This document shows positions 46,901 through 54,145 of a stretch of 64,000 nt of DNA, piece by piece. The first letter of the stretch is position 1; each line of letters starts with the position of its first letter. The notes beneath the pieces are model-generated. The model saw only the letters and a program-made list of their open reading frames with translations. It was not told the DNA's origin and ran no database searches. Origin of the DNA: Mucilaginibacter sp. (GTDB lineage Bacteria > Bacteroidota > Bacteroidia > Sphingobacteriales > Sphingobacteriaceae). Both the position numbers and the translations under genes were made by a program. The DNA is taken from assembly GCF_025362475.1 (NCBI RefSeq), contig NZ_JANYGH010000058.1:124001-188000 (forward strand). The letters run 5' to 3'.

Positions 46901-47231
46901 GGCTGGATGATATGGTTATTTGCTTGGCTATGTACCCCACATAGCTTATTTTTAAAACTGCTCCAGGTTCAACATCCAATAGGAATTTACCATTCCCATC
47001 TGTTGTTGTGCTACTGCCCTTTTTATTTAAAGGCGCAATGTTGGCGCCAATAACCGGCACGCCCAGCGTATCTGTAACGGTACCTATAACAGTAACTTTA
47101 GTTTGTGCGGCTGCACGGTTAACAGAACCAAAACCCATAAATACAAAAACAAGCACAAGTAGGGCTGTTAGTGAGTTATAAGGAATTTTCAACACCCAAA
47201 GGCGTCTTAATACATCGTAAAATTTTCTCAT
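43935..47231 (-). CDS. SusC/RagA-family TonB-dependent oligosaccharide importer
   Basis: 1098-residue outer-membrane importer powered by TonB. After an unusually long basic N-terminus (MRKFYDVLRRLWVLKIPYN) comes a signal segment ending RAAAQ, then a carboxypeptidase-regulatory-like domain (about 48-118; GTVTDTLGVPVIGANI). The plug follows (VITAYGRKQSREAVVGSV, FFIRGVTTFGYRQSPLILID, SFSILKDASATALYGARGGN), then the barrel. The end YPIQKVFNIGINVNL is canonical. It starts the SusC-SusD-lipoprotein-lipoprotein operon. No FecI/FecR pair is adjacent and no N-terminal signalling domain is present, which suggests control by the AraC protein rather than an anti-sigma system. An operator pair lies about 410-440 bp upstream, implying a long leader. 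Confidence 0.95.
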   Translation of the reverse strand: MRKFYDVLRRLWVLKIPYNSLTALLVLVFVFMGFGSVNRAAAQTKVTVIGTVTDTLGVPVIGANIAPLNKKGSSTTTDGNGKFLLDVEPGAVLKISYVGYIAKQITISSSQKVLKIVLSEAKSQFDDVVITAYGRKQSREAVVGSVTSVKPGVLKIPASNLTNALAGQVAGVIAYTPSGQPGQDNAQFFIRGVTTFGYRQSPLILIDNVELTTSDLARLNVDDIESFSILKDASATALYGARGGNGVILVKTKEGKAGKAQINVRVENASSQSVKSIQLADPITYMNLYNEATVTRNSLAERPFSANKIANTQAALRGDPGSNSYVYPAVDWLGMLFKKNTSTQRGDLSLQGGGGIARYYVAGSYSNDNGILRTDIRNNNNNNVKFTNYQLRSNVNINVTDKTELVVRLSGTFNSYNGPQTADGGFSTDLYNEATHTSPVLFPAYYAPDSANVNVKHILFGNTAGTSTNTPQTRNPYADLLKGHKNSNESRLLAQLELNQNLDFVTQGLTFHGIFSTNRYAYFQSNMNYNPFYYEVKSYDKAANQYTLNWINNLPGQAQEYLNYNRDVNSDNLQTQLYLQGVMDYSRTFGKDHTISGSLIGTRQQQIYSNNKDPDIVDNHPDQNPYTLQYSLPYRNETVAGRATYSYKSRYFLEFNFGYNGTERFSDNHRFGFFPTIGASWIISDEKFWGDLYNVFDRFKLRASYGLVGNDQISNRRFFYISDVNLNGGGGASFGTNNIYSHNGVAINNYQNNDITWEKSKQLNLGVEFTIFKNFNVTAEVYRNDKYDVLQDLSLDNIPSTLGLEAPISANIGKVQSKGIDIQLDGKRSIGTSGFISARANFTYTANKYVQFEQPAYEAYRLKVGQPLNRDYGYIADRLFVDDEEARNSPTQSFSNGGTLPLGGDIKYRDLNGDGKIDGADQTYLGDPNIPQIVYGFGVSGGWKGFDLSAFFQGQAKVSFFIDPARTSPFIQSPDTQFNGNTQLLQEYADNHWSEDNQNLYALYPRLGINGAQIENNRQKSTWWMRDGSFLRLKSAELGYTLPAKIAKALGVKNTRIYVNGLNLLTWSPFKMWDPELGGNGFNYPIQKVFNIGINVNL

Positions 47232-47640
47232 AAATTGGTTAATTATTGGTTTGCAAATTGATTAAGGAAAAATTGGTGTAATACTTTTTCATAATTTAAT
47301 GGGGTATCGGCCCCGCGCTTTAGCTGTATTCTTATTTAATGTATATTTTACAGTTTATTTTTTTTTCAGTAAAAAAGGCAAAGCATGCCCGTGCATATAA
47401 AAACGCAGTTTTATTCACTGTAGAAATTGAAAGCCTTATGGGATAACACTTTACCTTTTTAGCGTTTATCTAGTAATGCAACTAAACAGGTATGAAAAAT
47501 TAATTACCCAATGTGGCTTTTGGTAATTAATAACATGATTCAGATGGGTTTTAATTGAAAGTAATTTTCTTGCATACTTCTAAGTTTATTATTTGGTTAA
47601 ATTGGTTTAGTAAAACTAATTTACCTTAACACTATTTGAA

Positions 47641-47669
47641 ATGGATAAATCTTGAAATTAGATGGATTA
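47641..47669. promoter_or_regulatory. Putative AraC operator upstream of SusC, ATGGATWA pair at 21 bp
   Basis: ATGGATAA (47641-47648) and ATGGATTA (47662-47669) are 21 bp apart, with a further lone ATGGATTA at 47772. The 716-bp gap 47232-47947 holds no gene. It is AT-rich, with this operator, the SusC promoter and leader, and the end of the catabolic operon. I cannot assign -33 and -7 boxes with confidence. Confidence 0.6.
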
Positions 47670-47947
47670 TACTATCCTTTTTCATTTTTTTTCACACAAA
47701 AAATAACTGTACAAATCACACACAAGCGCTATATAGGAGTGTTTTATATTTTTAAAAATGATTTGTACTTGATGGATTATAATAGCACTAATGTGTAATT
47801 CAATGATGTGAAATCTTAAATATTGCATTTAACATAAATTATATATTAAACATTTATAAACATGACAGCATTAATGCAAATCCGTTAGGATATAAACAAA
47901 ACGGGGAGCTGAATTTGAAAGAGTGCCCAAATCCAAATTCAACGCAC

Positions 47948-48415
47948 TTAATTGGTGTGGAACACTTCTTCCATATTTTGCCACTGTTTTTTTTGTGCAG
48001 CAGCTTCAGGAAGCGGAATTTGTGTTGGATCTGTTTCTTTCCACCATCGCTGCGTAGTGGTATCAGCAGCCATTTTAGCCATGTCGTCCTTTAAATTGGT
48101 GCCGGTATATTCAAAATAGCTAAACAAAAAATATTTATCCTCAATTTTTTGAATGTAGATAGAATAATTATGAATGTTACAGGCCGCAATCTTTTTTAAT
48201 ACTCGTGGCCAGGCATTAGCATGCAGCTTCTTGTAATAGGCCAGCTTCTCGGGTTTTAAACCGGTTATCATACCAAAACGCTGCACTTTCACGTTAGCCG
48301 CCTTTGGTGTATCGCCGGGATCTTTATGCTTATTTTGCTGACTCTTCATATATATCCCGAAGCCAATCCAGCTTGTTACTATTAAAATGAGAAGGGGTGC
48401 TTTGGGTGAGCTCAT
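47948..48415 (-). CDS. L-rhamnose/L-fucose mutarotase family protein with N-terminal membrane anchor
   Basis: Member of the L-rhamnose mutarotase family (DUF718 type), which interconverts sugar anomers. The core starts at KVQRFGMITGLKPEKLAYYK, then HANAWPRVLKKIAACNIHNY with the expected His, SIYIQKIEDKYFLFSYFEY, and RWWKETDPTQIPL. It differs from cytoplasmic mutarotases in having a hydrophobic N-terminal helix (LLILIVTSWIGFGIYM) and a charged linker, so the enzyme is probably anchored in the inner membrane facing the periplasm. The ATG at 48415 is preferred because it leaves an 11-bp gap to the symporter gene; an in-frame ATG at 48463 would overlap it. It is last in the fucose catabolic operon. 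Substrate L-fucose is inferred from context. Confidence 0.85.
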   Translation of the reverse strand: MSSPKAPLLILIVTSWIGFGIYMKSQQNKHKDPGDTPKAANVKVQRFGMITGLKPEKLAYYKKLHANAWPRVLKKIAACNIHNYSIYIQKIEDKYFLFSYFEYTGTNLKDDMAKMAADTTTQRWWKETDPTQIPLPEAAAQKKQWQNMEEVFHTN

Positions 48416-48426
48416 ATGATTATATT

Positions 48427-50082
48427 TTATCTGAAAAGGTAAAAAAGCACTGCCATTATACATATCAACAAAGCCGAAAGCACTTTATAATTGCCCAAAC
48501 CACTCCAGGCAGCTCCCCTCAATGGTTCCCATGGCGATTTCCAGTACAGTGTGGCACTCTCTTTAGTATGCCGAACCGGATACATAAAGGAGAGCGTTAT
48601 CTGCATCAATAAACAGGTAAGGAAAAGATAAAAGGCCATCATCATAAACGGTATTTGCCCAATGGCACTTAAAGGATACAATTTGCCAACTACAAATACC
48701 AATACCCCCACTGCCGAGCCTACCCATAAAGTATATTTTGCAGATATAGCCGAAGCTTTTTCCCAGAATACACCCAATAAAAACACACATGTTATTGGCG
48801 GTGCTATGTGAGCAATGATATCGTTTAGTCCATTAAAAATACTTTCGTAATTATTGAGCAGAGGCAGCATCAGCAACGATACAACCAGCGATACACCCGC
48901 GGCTATTTTGCCCACGTTCACAAGCTTCTTATCAGTAGCATCGGGTTTATACCTTCTATAAATATCATAGCTTACTATGGTTGATATGGAATTTAAAGCG
49001 CCGGAAATCTGGCTCATCAAACCTGATAACAACGCGGCAACCAGTACGCCAATCAATCCTGGCGGGATAAGCTGGGTAATCATCAGTGTATAGATACCCT
49101 TACTGTTTACCACCTCTTTACCGTTCACCATACTTTTTAATGCCGAGATATCTAAATGGCCGCTTTGTGCCAGCGTATAGGCAAATAAACCGGGCATCAC
49201 AAAAATAAAAACGGGCAGTATTTTTATAAACCCGCAAAACAGCGGACCAACCCTTGCATGATTTTCGTCCTTTGCCCCCAAAACCCTTTGAACTATGGTT
49301 TGATCGGCACACCAGTACCATATCCCCAGCACCGGGTAGCCTAAAAATACTGCGTACCAGGGCATTCCACTTGCATCACCATGCGGGCGCAGCATGGATA
49401 GTTTACTAAGCTGATCTGTATGTTTCAAAACATCAACCATCGGTTCCCAGCCCCCCATTTTAGTGTAAGCGGCAATACTCATGATAATGGCCCCTCCCAA
49501 AAGCACAACGGTTTGTATAGATTCCGTTACTACAACGGCAGTTAAACCGCCAACTACCGTATATATAGTAGTAATAATAGAGATCACGATTACGCTGGTG
49601 TACATATCAACACCAAACAAGGTATGTAAAACAATACCACCGGCTAATAAGGAGAATGCGATATGGATCAGCACTGCAGATACCACGGATATAATGGCCA
49701 GCCAATCGCGACTTGCACGATCATATCGTTTTTCAAGAAAATCGGGCAGGGTTGAAACTCCCGATTTAATATAGAAAGGCGCAAAGAAAAGCGCCAGCAA
49801 TATCAGCGTAAATGCGGCCATCCATTCAAAATCGCCATTGAGCAAGCCAGTGTCAAAACCGCTTTGAGCAAGACTTACCAAATGCACGCAGGAAATGTTG
49901 GTGGCAAACAAAGCCAGTCCTATCATTGGCCAGCGTAGTTTTTTACCTGCCAAAAAGTACTCACCGGCCTCGTTGTTGTTATTTTTTGTTTTGCGCTGAT
50001 GACGGATTCCCGACCATAAGCCAATAACAAAAATCACAATAATGTATAAGGCGCTAATGACTAAATCGGGTGTATGTATCAT
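48427..50082 (-). CDS. Sodium:solute symporter (SSS family), probable L-fucose transporter
   Basis: 551-residue inner-membrane transporter of the SSS/SGLT family, with about 13 or 14 helices. The first helix (DLVISALYIIVIFVIGLWSG) is followed by EYFLAGKKLRWPMIGLALFA, LPDFLEKRYDRASRDWLAI, YTVVGGLTAVVVTESIQTVV and AALLSGLMSQISGALNSIST, all typical. It probably couples sodium to uptake of the monosaccharide released by the fucosidases. It lies between the fuconate dehydratase gene (148-bp gap with a short repeat) and the mutarotase gene (11 bp). Sugar specificity is inferred from neighbours. Confidence 0.9.
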   Translation of the reverse strand: MIHTPDLVISALYIIVIFVIGLWSGIRHQRKTKNNNNEAGEYFLAGKKLRWPMIGLALFATNISCVHLVSLAQSGFDTGLLNGDFEWMAAFTLILLALFFAPFYIKSGVSTLPDFLEKRYDRASRDWLAIISVVSAVLIHIAFSLLAGGIVLHTLFGVDMYTSVIVISIITTIYTVVGGLTAVVVTESIQTVVLLGGAIIMSIAAYTKMGGWEPMVDVLKHTDQLSKLSMLRPHGDASGMPWYAVFLGYPVLGIWYWCADQTIVQRVLGAKDENHARVGPLFCGFIKILPVFIFVMPGLFAYTLAQSGHLDISALKSMVNGKEVVNSKGIYTLMITQLIPPGLIGVLVAALLSGLMSQISGALNSISTIVSYDIYRRYKPDATDKKLVNVGKIAAGVSLVVSLLMLPLLNNYESIFNGLNDIIAHIAPPITCVFLLGVFWEKASAISAKYTLWVGSAVGVLVFVVGKLYPLSAIGQIPFMMMAFYLFLTCLLMQITLSFMYPVRHTKESATLYWKSPWEPLRGAAWSGLGNYKVLSALLICIMAVLFYLFR

Positions 50083-50191
50083 ATTTTCATTTTAAAAATA
50101 ACCTTTAAAAGCCAGAGCGAACTCGTGTGGTTTCTCTGTACAGTTTGGAGATTGCTTCGTTCCTCGCAATGACGCGTGGTGTTTTGGTTTT

Positions 50192-50233
50192 GATTCTTAT
50201 CTCTTAATTCTTATCTCTTGATTCTTGACTCTA
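50192..50233. repeat. Three tandem 14-bp repeats at the end of the fuconate dehydratase gene
   Basis: GATTCTTATCTCTT (50192-50205), AATTCTTATCTCTT (50206-50219) and GATTCTTGACTCTA (50220-50233) follow one another head to tail. The last contains the complement of the TAG stop. A short fragment of an intergenic repeat (ATTGCTTCGTTCCTCGCAAT, 50151-50170) lies just beside it in the 148-bp gap. Confidence 0.8.
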
Positions 50234-51460
50234 AAGCAATATTTTCAAATCACAGCTGCTGCCCGGTACCTGTGGTGTTTGGTAAACTCCGTTACTTATT
50301 TGAACCGGGTTAACAAAATGTTGTTGCAGATGTGGAATATGTTCTAAAAACAAAGCCTCATGCCCTACTGCTATATGGTTAAATAATACCAAATGCTGGT
50401 GCAATTGCCCCATATCACCCACGTGGGGAACAACCGGCACACCATACTTTTTACACAATAAACTCACGGTAATAAACTCGCTTACCCCACCTACCCTTAC
50501 GGCATCAACCTGGATAAATGACGCGGAGCCAGTTTGCAGGTAATTTTTAAAGATGATCTTATTAGGAACATGCTCGCCCAGGGCCAGTTTCAATGGCGAT
50601 ACGGCATCGGCTAAAGTTTTATGCGCCAGTACATCATCCGGATGCGTTGGCTCCTCAATCCAGTAAGGGTTCATGCTTTTTAACTTATTGCAGATAGATA
50701 TTGCCTGTGGTAAACTCCATTGCTGGTTGGCATCAAGCATAACTTTCACATTATCGCCCGCTACTTCCCTTACAATATGCGCACGGCGGATATCTCTTTC
50801 AGGATCTGTCGAGCCTACTTTCAGCTTCATCGCTGTAAAACCTTCGGCCAATGCTTTTTTGCAGTTTTCGCGCACCTTCTCGTCCGAATAATTGAACCAG
50901 CCAATAGATGTATCATAACCCGGATAACCTTGCTGCAATATACCTTCGCGGTTAACACGGCTATCTTGCTGCGAACGCAGCATTTGCAGCGCCTGCTCAT
51001 GAGTCAATTCATCCTCGAGGTATGATAAGTCGAGCGTTGCCACAAGTTGCTCTGGCGACAGGTCTGTAAGCAATTTCCACAATGGCAGCCCTCTCTTTTT
51101 TGCCCACAGATCATAGCAGGCATTGGTAACTGAGGCAAGGGCTAAATGCACAACCCCTTTATGCGGTCCCAGCCATCTAAACTGCTGATCGTTGGACAAG
51201 TTTTTAAACAGCTCGCCAAAATTGGCCATCGTATCTTCAATATCCCTACCTTTTATCTTATCGGCATAATACTGGGCGGCCTTACAAACCAGGTCGTTTC
51301 CCTCACCCAAAGTAAATGCAAAGCCAACGCCTGTGTAGCCGCTGTCGTCAAATAAACGGGTTACAGCGTATGAGTATATCGGATCGGTATGTATGGCATC
51401 GCTGCCCGCGCTGCCATCAAGCTTGTACCTGATGTCATCAACTTTTATATTCTTAATCAT
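50231..51460 (-). CDS. L-fuconate dehydratase (enolase superfamily)
   Basis: Converts L-fuconate to 2-keto-3-deoxy-L-fuconate in the non-phosphorylative fucose pathway. The catalytic Lys pair is MKLKVG (Lys212, Lys214). Metal ligands are Asp243 in VMLDANQQW, Glu269 in YWIEEPTHPDD and Glu296 in LGEHVPN. The second-side dyad is Asp319 in IQVDAVRVGG with His346 in VPHVGDMGQLHQH. The early motif HTDPIYSYAVTRLF is characteristic of fuconate dehydratases within the superfamily. The length of 409 is a little short of the usual 430-440. It starts one base after the SDR gene, so the two are co-translated. Confidence 0.92.
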   Translation of the reverse strand: MIKNIKVDDIRYKLDGSAGSDAIHTDPIYSYAVTRLFDDSGYTGVGFAFTLGEGNDLVCKAAQYYADKIKGRDIEDTMANFGELFKNLSNDQQFRWLGPHKGVVHLALASVTNACYDLWAKKRGLPLWKLLTDLSPEQLVATLDLSYLEDELTHEQALQMLRSQQDSRVNREGILQQGYPGYDTSIGWFNYSDEKVRENCKKALAEGFTAMKLKVGSTDPERDIRRAHIVREVAGDNVKVMLDANQQWSLPQAISICNKLKSMNPYWIEEPTHPDDVLAHKTLADAVSPLKLALGEHVPNKIIFKNYLQTGSASFIQVDAVRVGGVSEFITVSLLCKKYGVPVVPHVGDMGQLHQHLVLFNHIAVGHEALFLEHIPHLQQHFVNPVQISNGVYQTPQVPGSSCDLKILL

Positions 51461-51461
51461 G

Positions 51462-52274
51462 TTATATAAGATCTTTTTTTTCCTGGATAGATTGAACAGT
51501 TTGATGGATCACCCTGCGATAGCCCAACTCGGCCCCGCCGCTTACCGGCAAAATACAGCCGGTTATGAAACGCGCCTGGTCTGATACCAGGAATAAGCAG
51601 GCATCGGCTACCACGTCACCTTCGGGGCAATAGCCCAGCGCGTGTATATCATCCAGGTAATTTTCAATAGAATTAGCATCGGGTTGCTGCTGGCTCCAAA
51701 CCCTTAACATAGGTGTCCATACCCCAGCCGGGGCCACCGCGTTAACCCGGATGCCATAAGGTGCATAATCAAGTGCCATTGATTTGGTTAATGCGCTTAT
51801 AGCGCCTTTGGTAGCACTATATGCCGCGTGAATCTCCTGCCCAATTTCGCCCACCAGGCTACCGGTGTTCAGGATATTTCCTCTTGTTTTTTTTAATTCA
51901 TCAATACCAAAACGGGTAGTATTAAAAACACCTTTTACATTAACATCAAACAAAGTGTTCCATTCCTGTTCTGTAGTTTCATGCACCGCTTTTGATGGGT
52001 TTGATATACCGGCATTGTTATGAATAACATCAATTTTGCCAAAATAGCCTACAGTTTCAATAATAGCTTGCTGTATATCTGCCGCCACTGCAACATCGGC
52101 CTTTATATATAATATATCATCATTCAGCAGTTTTAAGCGGGCCTCATCAATGCTTGCTTGTGTATTTGATATAATACTGAGCTTAGCCCCAGCCGCATGG
52201 TATATTTTGGCGCACTCAAAGCCAATACCTTCGGTACCGCCGGTTAAAAAAATCACTTTATTCTTTAGTAGCAT
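51462..52274 (-). CDS. SDR-family sugar dehydrogenase of the fucose pathway
   Basis: 270-residue short-chain dehydrogenase. The cofactor site is TGGTEGIG (11-18), with NNAG (86-89), catalytic Ser139 and the YxxxK pair Tyr152/Lys156 in AYSATKGA. The late block GCILPVSGGAELGYR ends the fold. It could oxidise L-fucose to the lactone or oxidise 2-keto-3-deoxy-L-fuconate; both steps are done by SDR enzymes and sequence alone does not separate them. It is first in the catabolic operon and separated by one base from fuconate dehydratase. No other dehydrogenase and no lactonase gene is present in the window. Confidence 0.85.
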   Translation of the reverse strand: MLLKNKVIFLTGGTEGIGFECAKIYHAAGAKLSIISNTQASIDEARLKLLNDDILYIKADVAVAADIQQAIIETVGYFGKIDVIHNNAGISNPSKAVHETTEQEWNTLFDVNVKGVFNTTRFGIDELKKTRGNILNTGSLVGEIGQEIHAAYSATKGAISALTKSMALDYAPYGIRVNAVAPAGVWTPMLRVWSQQQPDANSIENYLDDIHALGYCPEGDVVADACLFLVSDQARFITGCILPVSGGAELGYRRVIHQTVQSIQEKKDLI

Positions 52275-52445
52275 ATAATGTTATAGTTATTTAGGGCATA
52301 AAAAATTATGCGCCTAAACTTTAGTGTTTAAACCACAGGATTTCAATTAATGAAAAATCAAAAGCCACGGTTATATTGGTTATTACTGAATAGCCAAAAG
52401 TAGTAGCATGTTTTGGAGATTATAATAGTTAAAACATTTTTTTTA

Positions 52446-52459
52446 ATGGATTATTCCAT
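52446..52459. promoter_or_regulatory. Palindromic ATGGA-TTAT-TCCAT site between AraC gene and catabolic operon
   Basis: ATGGATTATTCCAT is an inverted repeat of the same ATGGA core found in the paired operators. It lies in the 362-bp divergent gap 52275-52636, about 170 bp from each gene, where one site could serve both the AraC gene and the fucose operon. The rest of the gap is AT-rich and holds no gene. Confidence 0.5.
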
Positions 52460-52636
52460 TAAAGCATAACCTAAAATAGGTTTTATTGGCATAATGCTGT
52501 GCTACGTTTGCAATTGGGTTTAAATGATTGTATTTGCAAATTGTTTTATCTAATATAGCGTTCTAAAAATGGAATGTTATATTAGCGATAATGTAGTATC
52601 CCACTATAATACCAATTTGGCCTAATATTAATTTAG

Positions 52637-53539
52637 ATGAGTAACAGCTTTAAAAGACGGCAGGGTTTTGATGGTGAAAAATTTATTAGCATTCCTCAGA
52701 AAGTGTTGCGCGACGCCAAAGAGCGCGATCCCCAACTTTTCCATATCTATATAACACATATAGGCTATTTCCCCAAGGCTTCTTTTCATTACCGCGAACG
52801 GCGTAAGGGCTGCGAAGACAATATATTGATTTACTGCCTGCAGGGAAAGGGCCATTATATTGTTGATAACAAGCGCTATGAAGTAAAAAGCAATCAATTT
52901 ATCCTGATCCCGGCTACAGATAAATATATGCGCTACTGGGCTGATAATGAAGATCCCTGGACAATTTACTGGGTACACTTTACCGGCGATAAAATAGATG
53001 CGTTTAACAAATCGCTTAATTTAAGTATAAGCCGGGGACCGGTACATATCCCCTTTAATGAAAATGCCATATCCATGTGGCACAACATTTACCAAACACT
53101 GGAGATGGGTTACAGCCTGGAAAACATCAACAGCGCGTGCTTTTGCCTGTACCATATTATAGCAACCTTTTTGATGCCAGAGCGCCATATTCAAAATGAT
53201 AAGGACGACGAGGGCGATATCATCACCAAAACCATCCATAACATGCGCAACAACCTTAGTAAAAAACTGAGCGTTGAAGATATGGCTTGCAAACATAATT
53301 TATCAGTATCGCACTTTTCAAACTTTTTCCGTAAGGCTACCGGCATGCCGCCTATTGATTATTTTATCCATCTTAAAATGCAAAAGGCCTGCCAGCTGCT
53401 ATACGCCAACGGTGATAAAATAAAGGCCGTGGCTGCCGATCTTGGCTATGAAGACCCCTACTATTTCTCGCGCATATTTAAAAAATACATTGGCTCCTCG
53501 CCAGAGCAATACCGCATCACAGCAAAAAATACAGGTTGA
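52637..53539 (+). CDS. AraC-family transcriptional regulator of the fucose region
   Basis: 300-residue regulator. The N-terminal half is a cupin-type sensor (about 40-115; CLQGKGHYIVDNKRYEVKS, then WTIYWVHFTGDKIDAF). The C-terminal half has two helix-turn-helix units (about 200-298): KLSVEDMACKHNLSVSHFSN FFRKATG and IKAVAADLGYEDPYYFSRIF. The cupin probably binds fucose or a pathway intermediate. The gene is divergent from the catabolic operon and faces the third GH95 gene. AraC proteins often bind two direct half-sites two turns apart, which matches the 21-bp pairs found upstream of SusC, the propeller glycosidase and the esterase operon. No membrane segment is present, so it senses a cytoplasmic ligand. 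Confidence 0.92.
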   Translation: MSNSFKRRQGFDGEKFISIPQKVLRDAKERDPQLFHIYITHIGYFPKASFHYRERRKGCEDNILIYCLQGKGHYIVDNKRYEVKSNQFILIPATDKYMRYWADNEDPWTIYWVHFTGDKIDAFNKSLNLSISRGPVHIPFNENAISMWHNIYQTLEMGYSLENINSACFCLYHIIATFLMPERHIQNDKDDEGDIITKTIHNMRNNLSKKLSVEDMACKHNLSVSHFSNFFRKATGMPPIDYFIHLKMQKACQLLYANGDKIKAVAADLGYEDPYYFSRIFKKYIGSSPEQYRITAKNTG

Positions 53540-53659
53540 CGATATTTTTATCCATCGTACAATTGGCAGGAAGATCGCTTTAAAAAAAACGACGTCATGC
53601 TGAATGATAAAATTTCGCGAAACTCTGAAGATAAAATGACGGAAACTAACCAAGGTTAA

Positions 53660-53780
53660 GACTCACCCCGTCGAGGCTACGCCCGACACCCCTCTCTTCA
53701 ACTTCGTTGGAAAGAGGGAGTTGAAACTTAGAATTAACTTTTTTGACCCTCTTTCCGGCGAAGCCGAAGCGGGGCGAGTC
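53660..53780. repeat. Nested inverted-repeat element (GACTCACCCCG...CGGGGCGAGTC)
   Basis: Outer arms 53660-53678 and 53762-53780 are nearly complementary. An inner hairpin (CCCTCTCTTC...GAAAGAGGG, about 53690-53717) lies between them, together with a second CCCTCTTTCC. It is part of a repeat island filling the 606-bp gap 53540-54145 and carries no gene. Confidence 0.72.
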
Positions 53781-53822
53781 GTTGCCAGCATACAGAGCCG
53801 ATTGCCTGGTATGAAACAAACA

Positions 53823-53946
53823 CGTCATGGGTAATTATTTCGGCACCCCACGTACAAGTAAGCACGGGAAAAGTCTGCAACAAACACGTCGGAGACCTGG
53901 CAGGTGTGAATGTCCTGTGGGATGCCGAAATAAATTCGACATGACG
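53823..53946. repeat. Intergenic inverted repeat, same family as 21830-21916
   Basis: Arms 53823-53851 and 53917-53946 pair over about 29 bp with a few mismatches and share the CGTCATG ends and the TTTCGGCAYCCCAC core with the element at 21830. The centre is GC-rich and differs in length. No transposase gene is nearby. Confidence 0.75.
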
Positions 53947-53947
53947 T

Positions 53948-53980
53948 ACGCGTTTTAAATTTGGAAAATTTTAAACGCGT
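53948..53980. other. AT-rich palindrome ACGCGT...ACGCGT
   Basis: Arms 53948-53962 and 53966-53980 pair over 15 bp with one mismatch around three bases, with ACGCGT at both ends. On the plus strand it is followed by TTTTCC. It could end transcripts from the repeat island or araC before the GH95 promoter, or bind a dimeric protein. Confidence 0.55.
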
Positions 53981-54012
53981 TTTTCCATAGTACAATTGTT
54001 ATTTCCCTGAAA

Positions 54013-54076
54013 TTATCCATCTTAATACAAGTTTCGTCTATTTCTATCCCCTGCTCACAGTTATAATTTTATCCAT
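54013..54076. promoter_or_regulatory. Two TTATCCAT half-sites upstream of the third GH95 gene
   Basis: TTATCCAT (the complement of ATGGATAA) occurs at 54013-54020 and 54069-54076, 70-133 bp upstream of the GH95 start. The spacing of 56 bp differs from the 21-bp pairs elsewhere. Relative to their gene the half-sites have the same orientation as in the minus-strand units. They are a plausible but weaker operator. Confidence 0.45.
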
Positions 54077-54145
54077 TATAAAAACCGATGCTTTGCCCGG
54101 ATGAAGATGCAAAGCCGAAGATCAATTATAACCTGAGATAATTTT

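Noticed and set aside
43935..47231. Control of SusC by an ECF sigma/anti-sigma pair
   Set aside because: No FecI- or FecR-like gene is adjacent and SusC lacks the N-terminal signalling domain; the AraC protein with its paired sites is the better explanation.
47910..47941. Terminator of the mutarotase gene
   Set aside because: Only an eight-base AT-rich stem with a 16-base loop is possible; too weak to call.
53540..54145. Insertion sequence between araC and GH95
   Set aside because: Several inverted repeats are present, but no transposase frame exists in the 606 bp.
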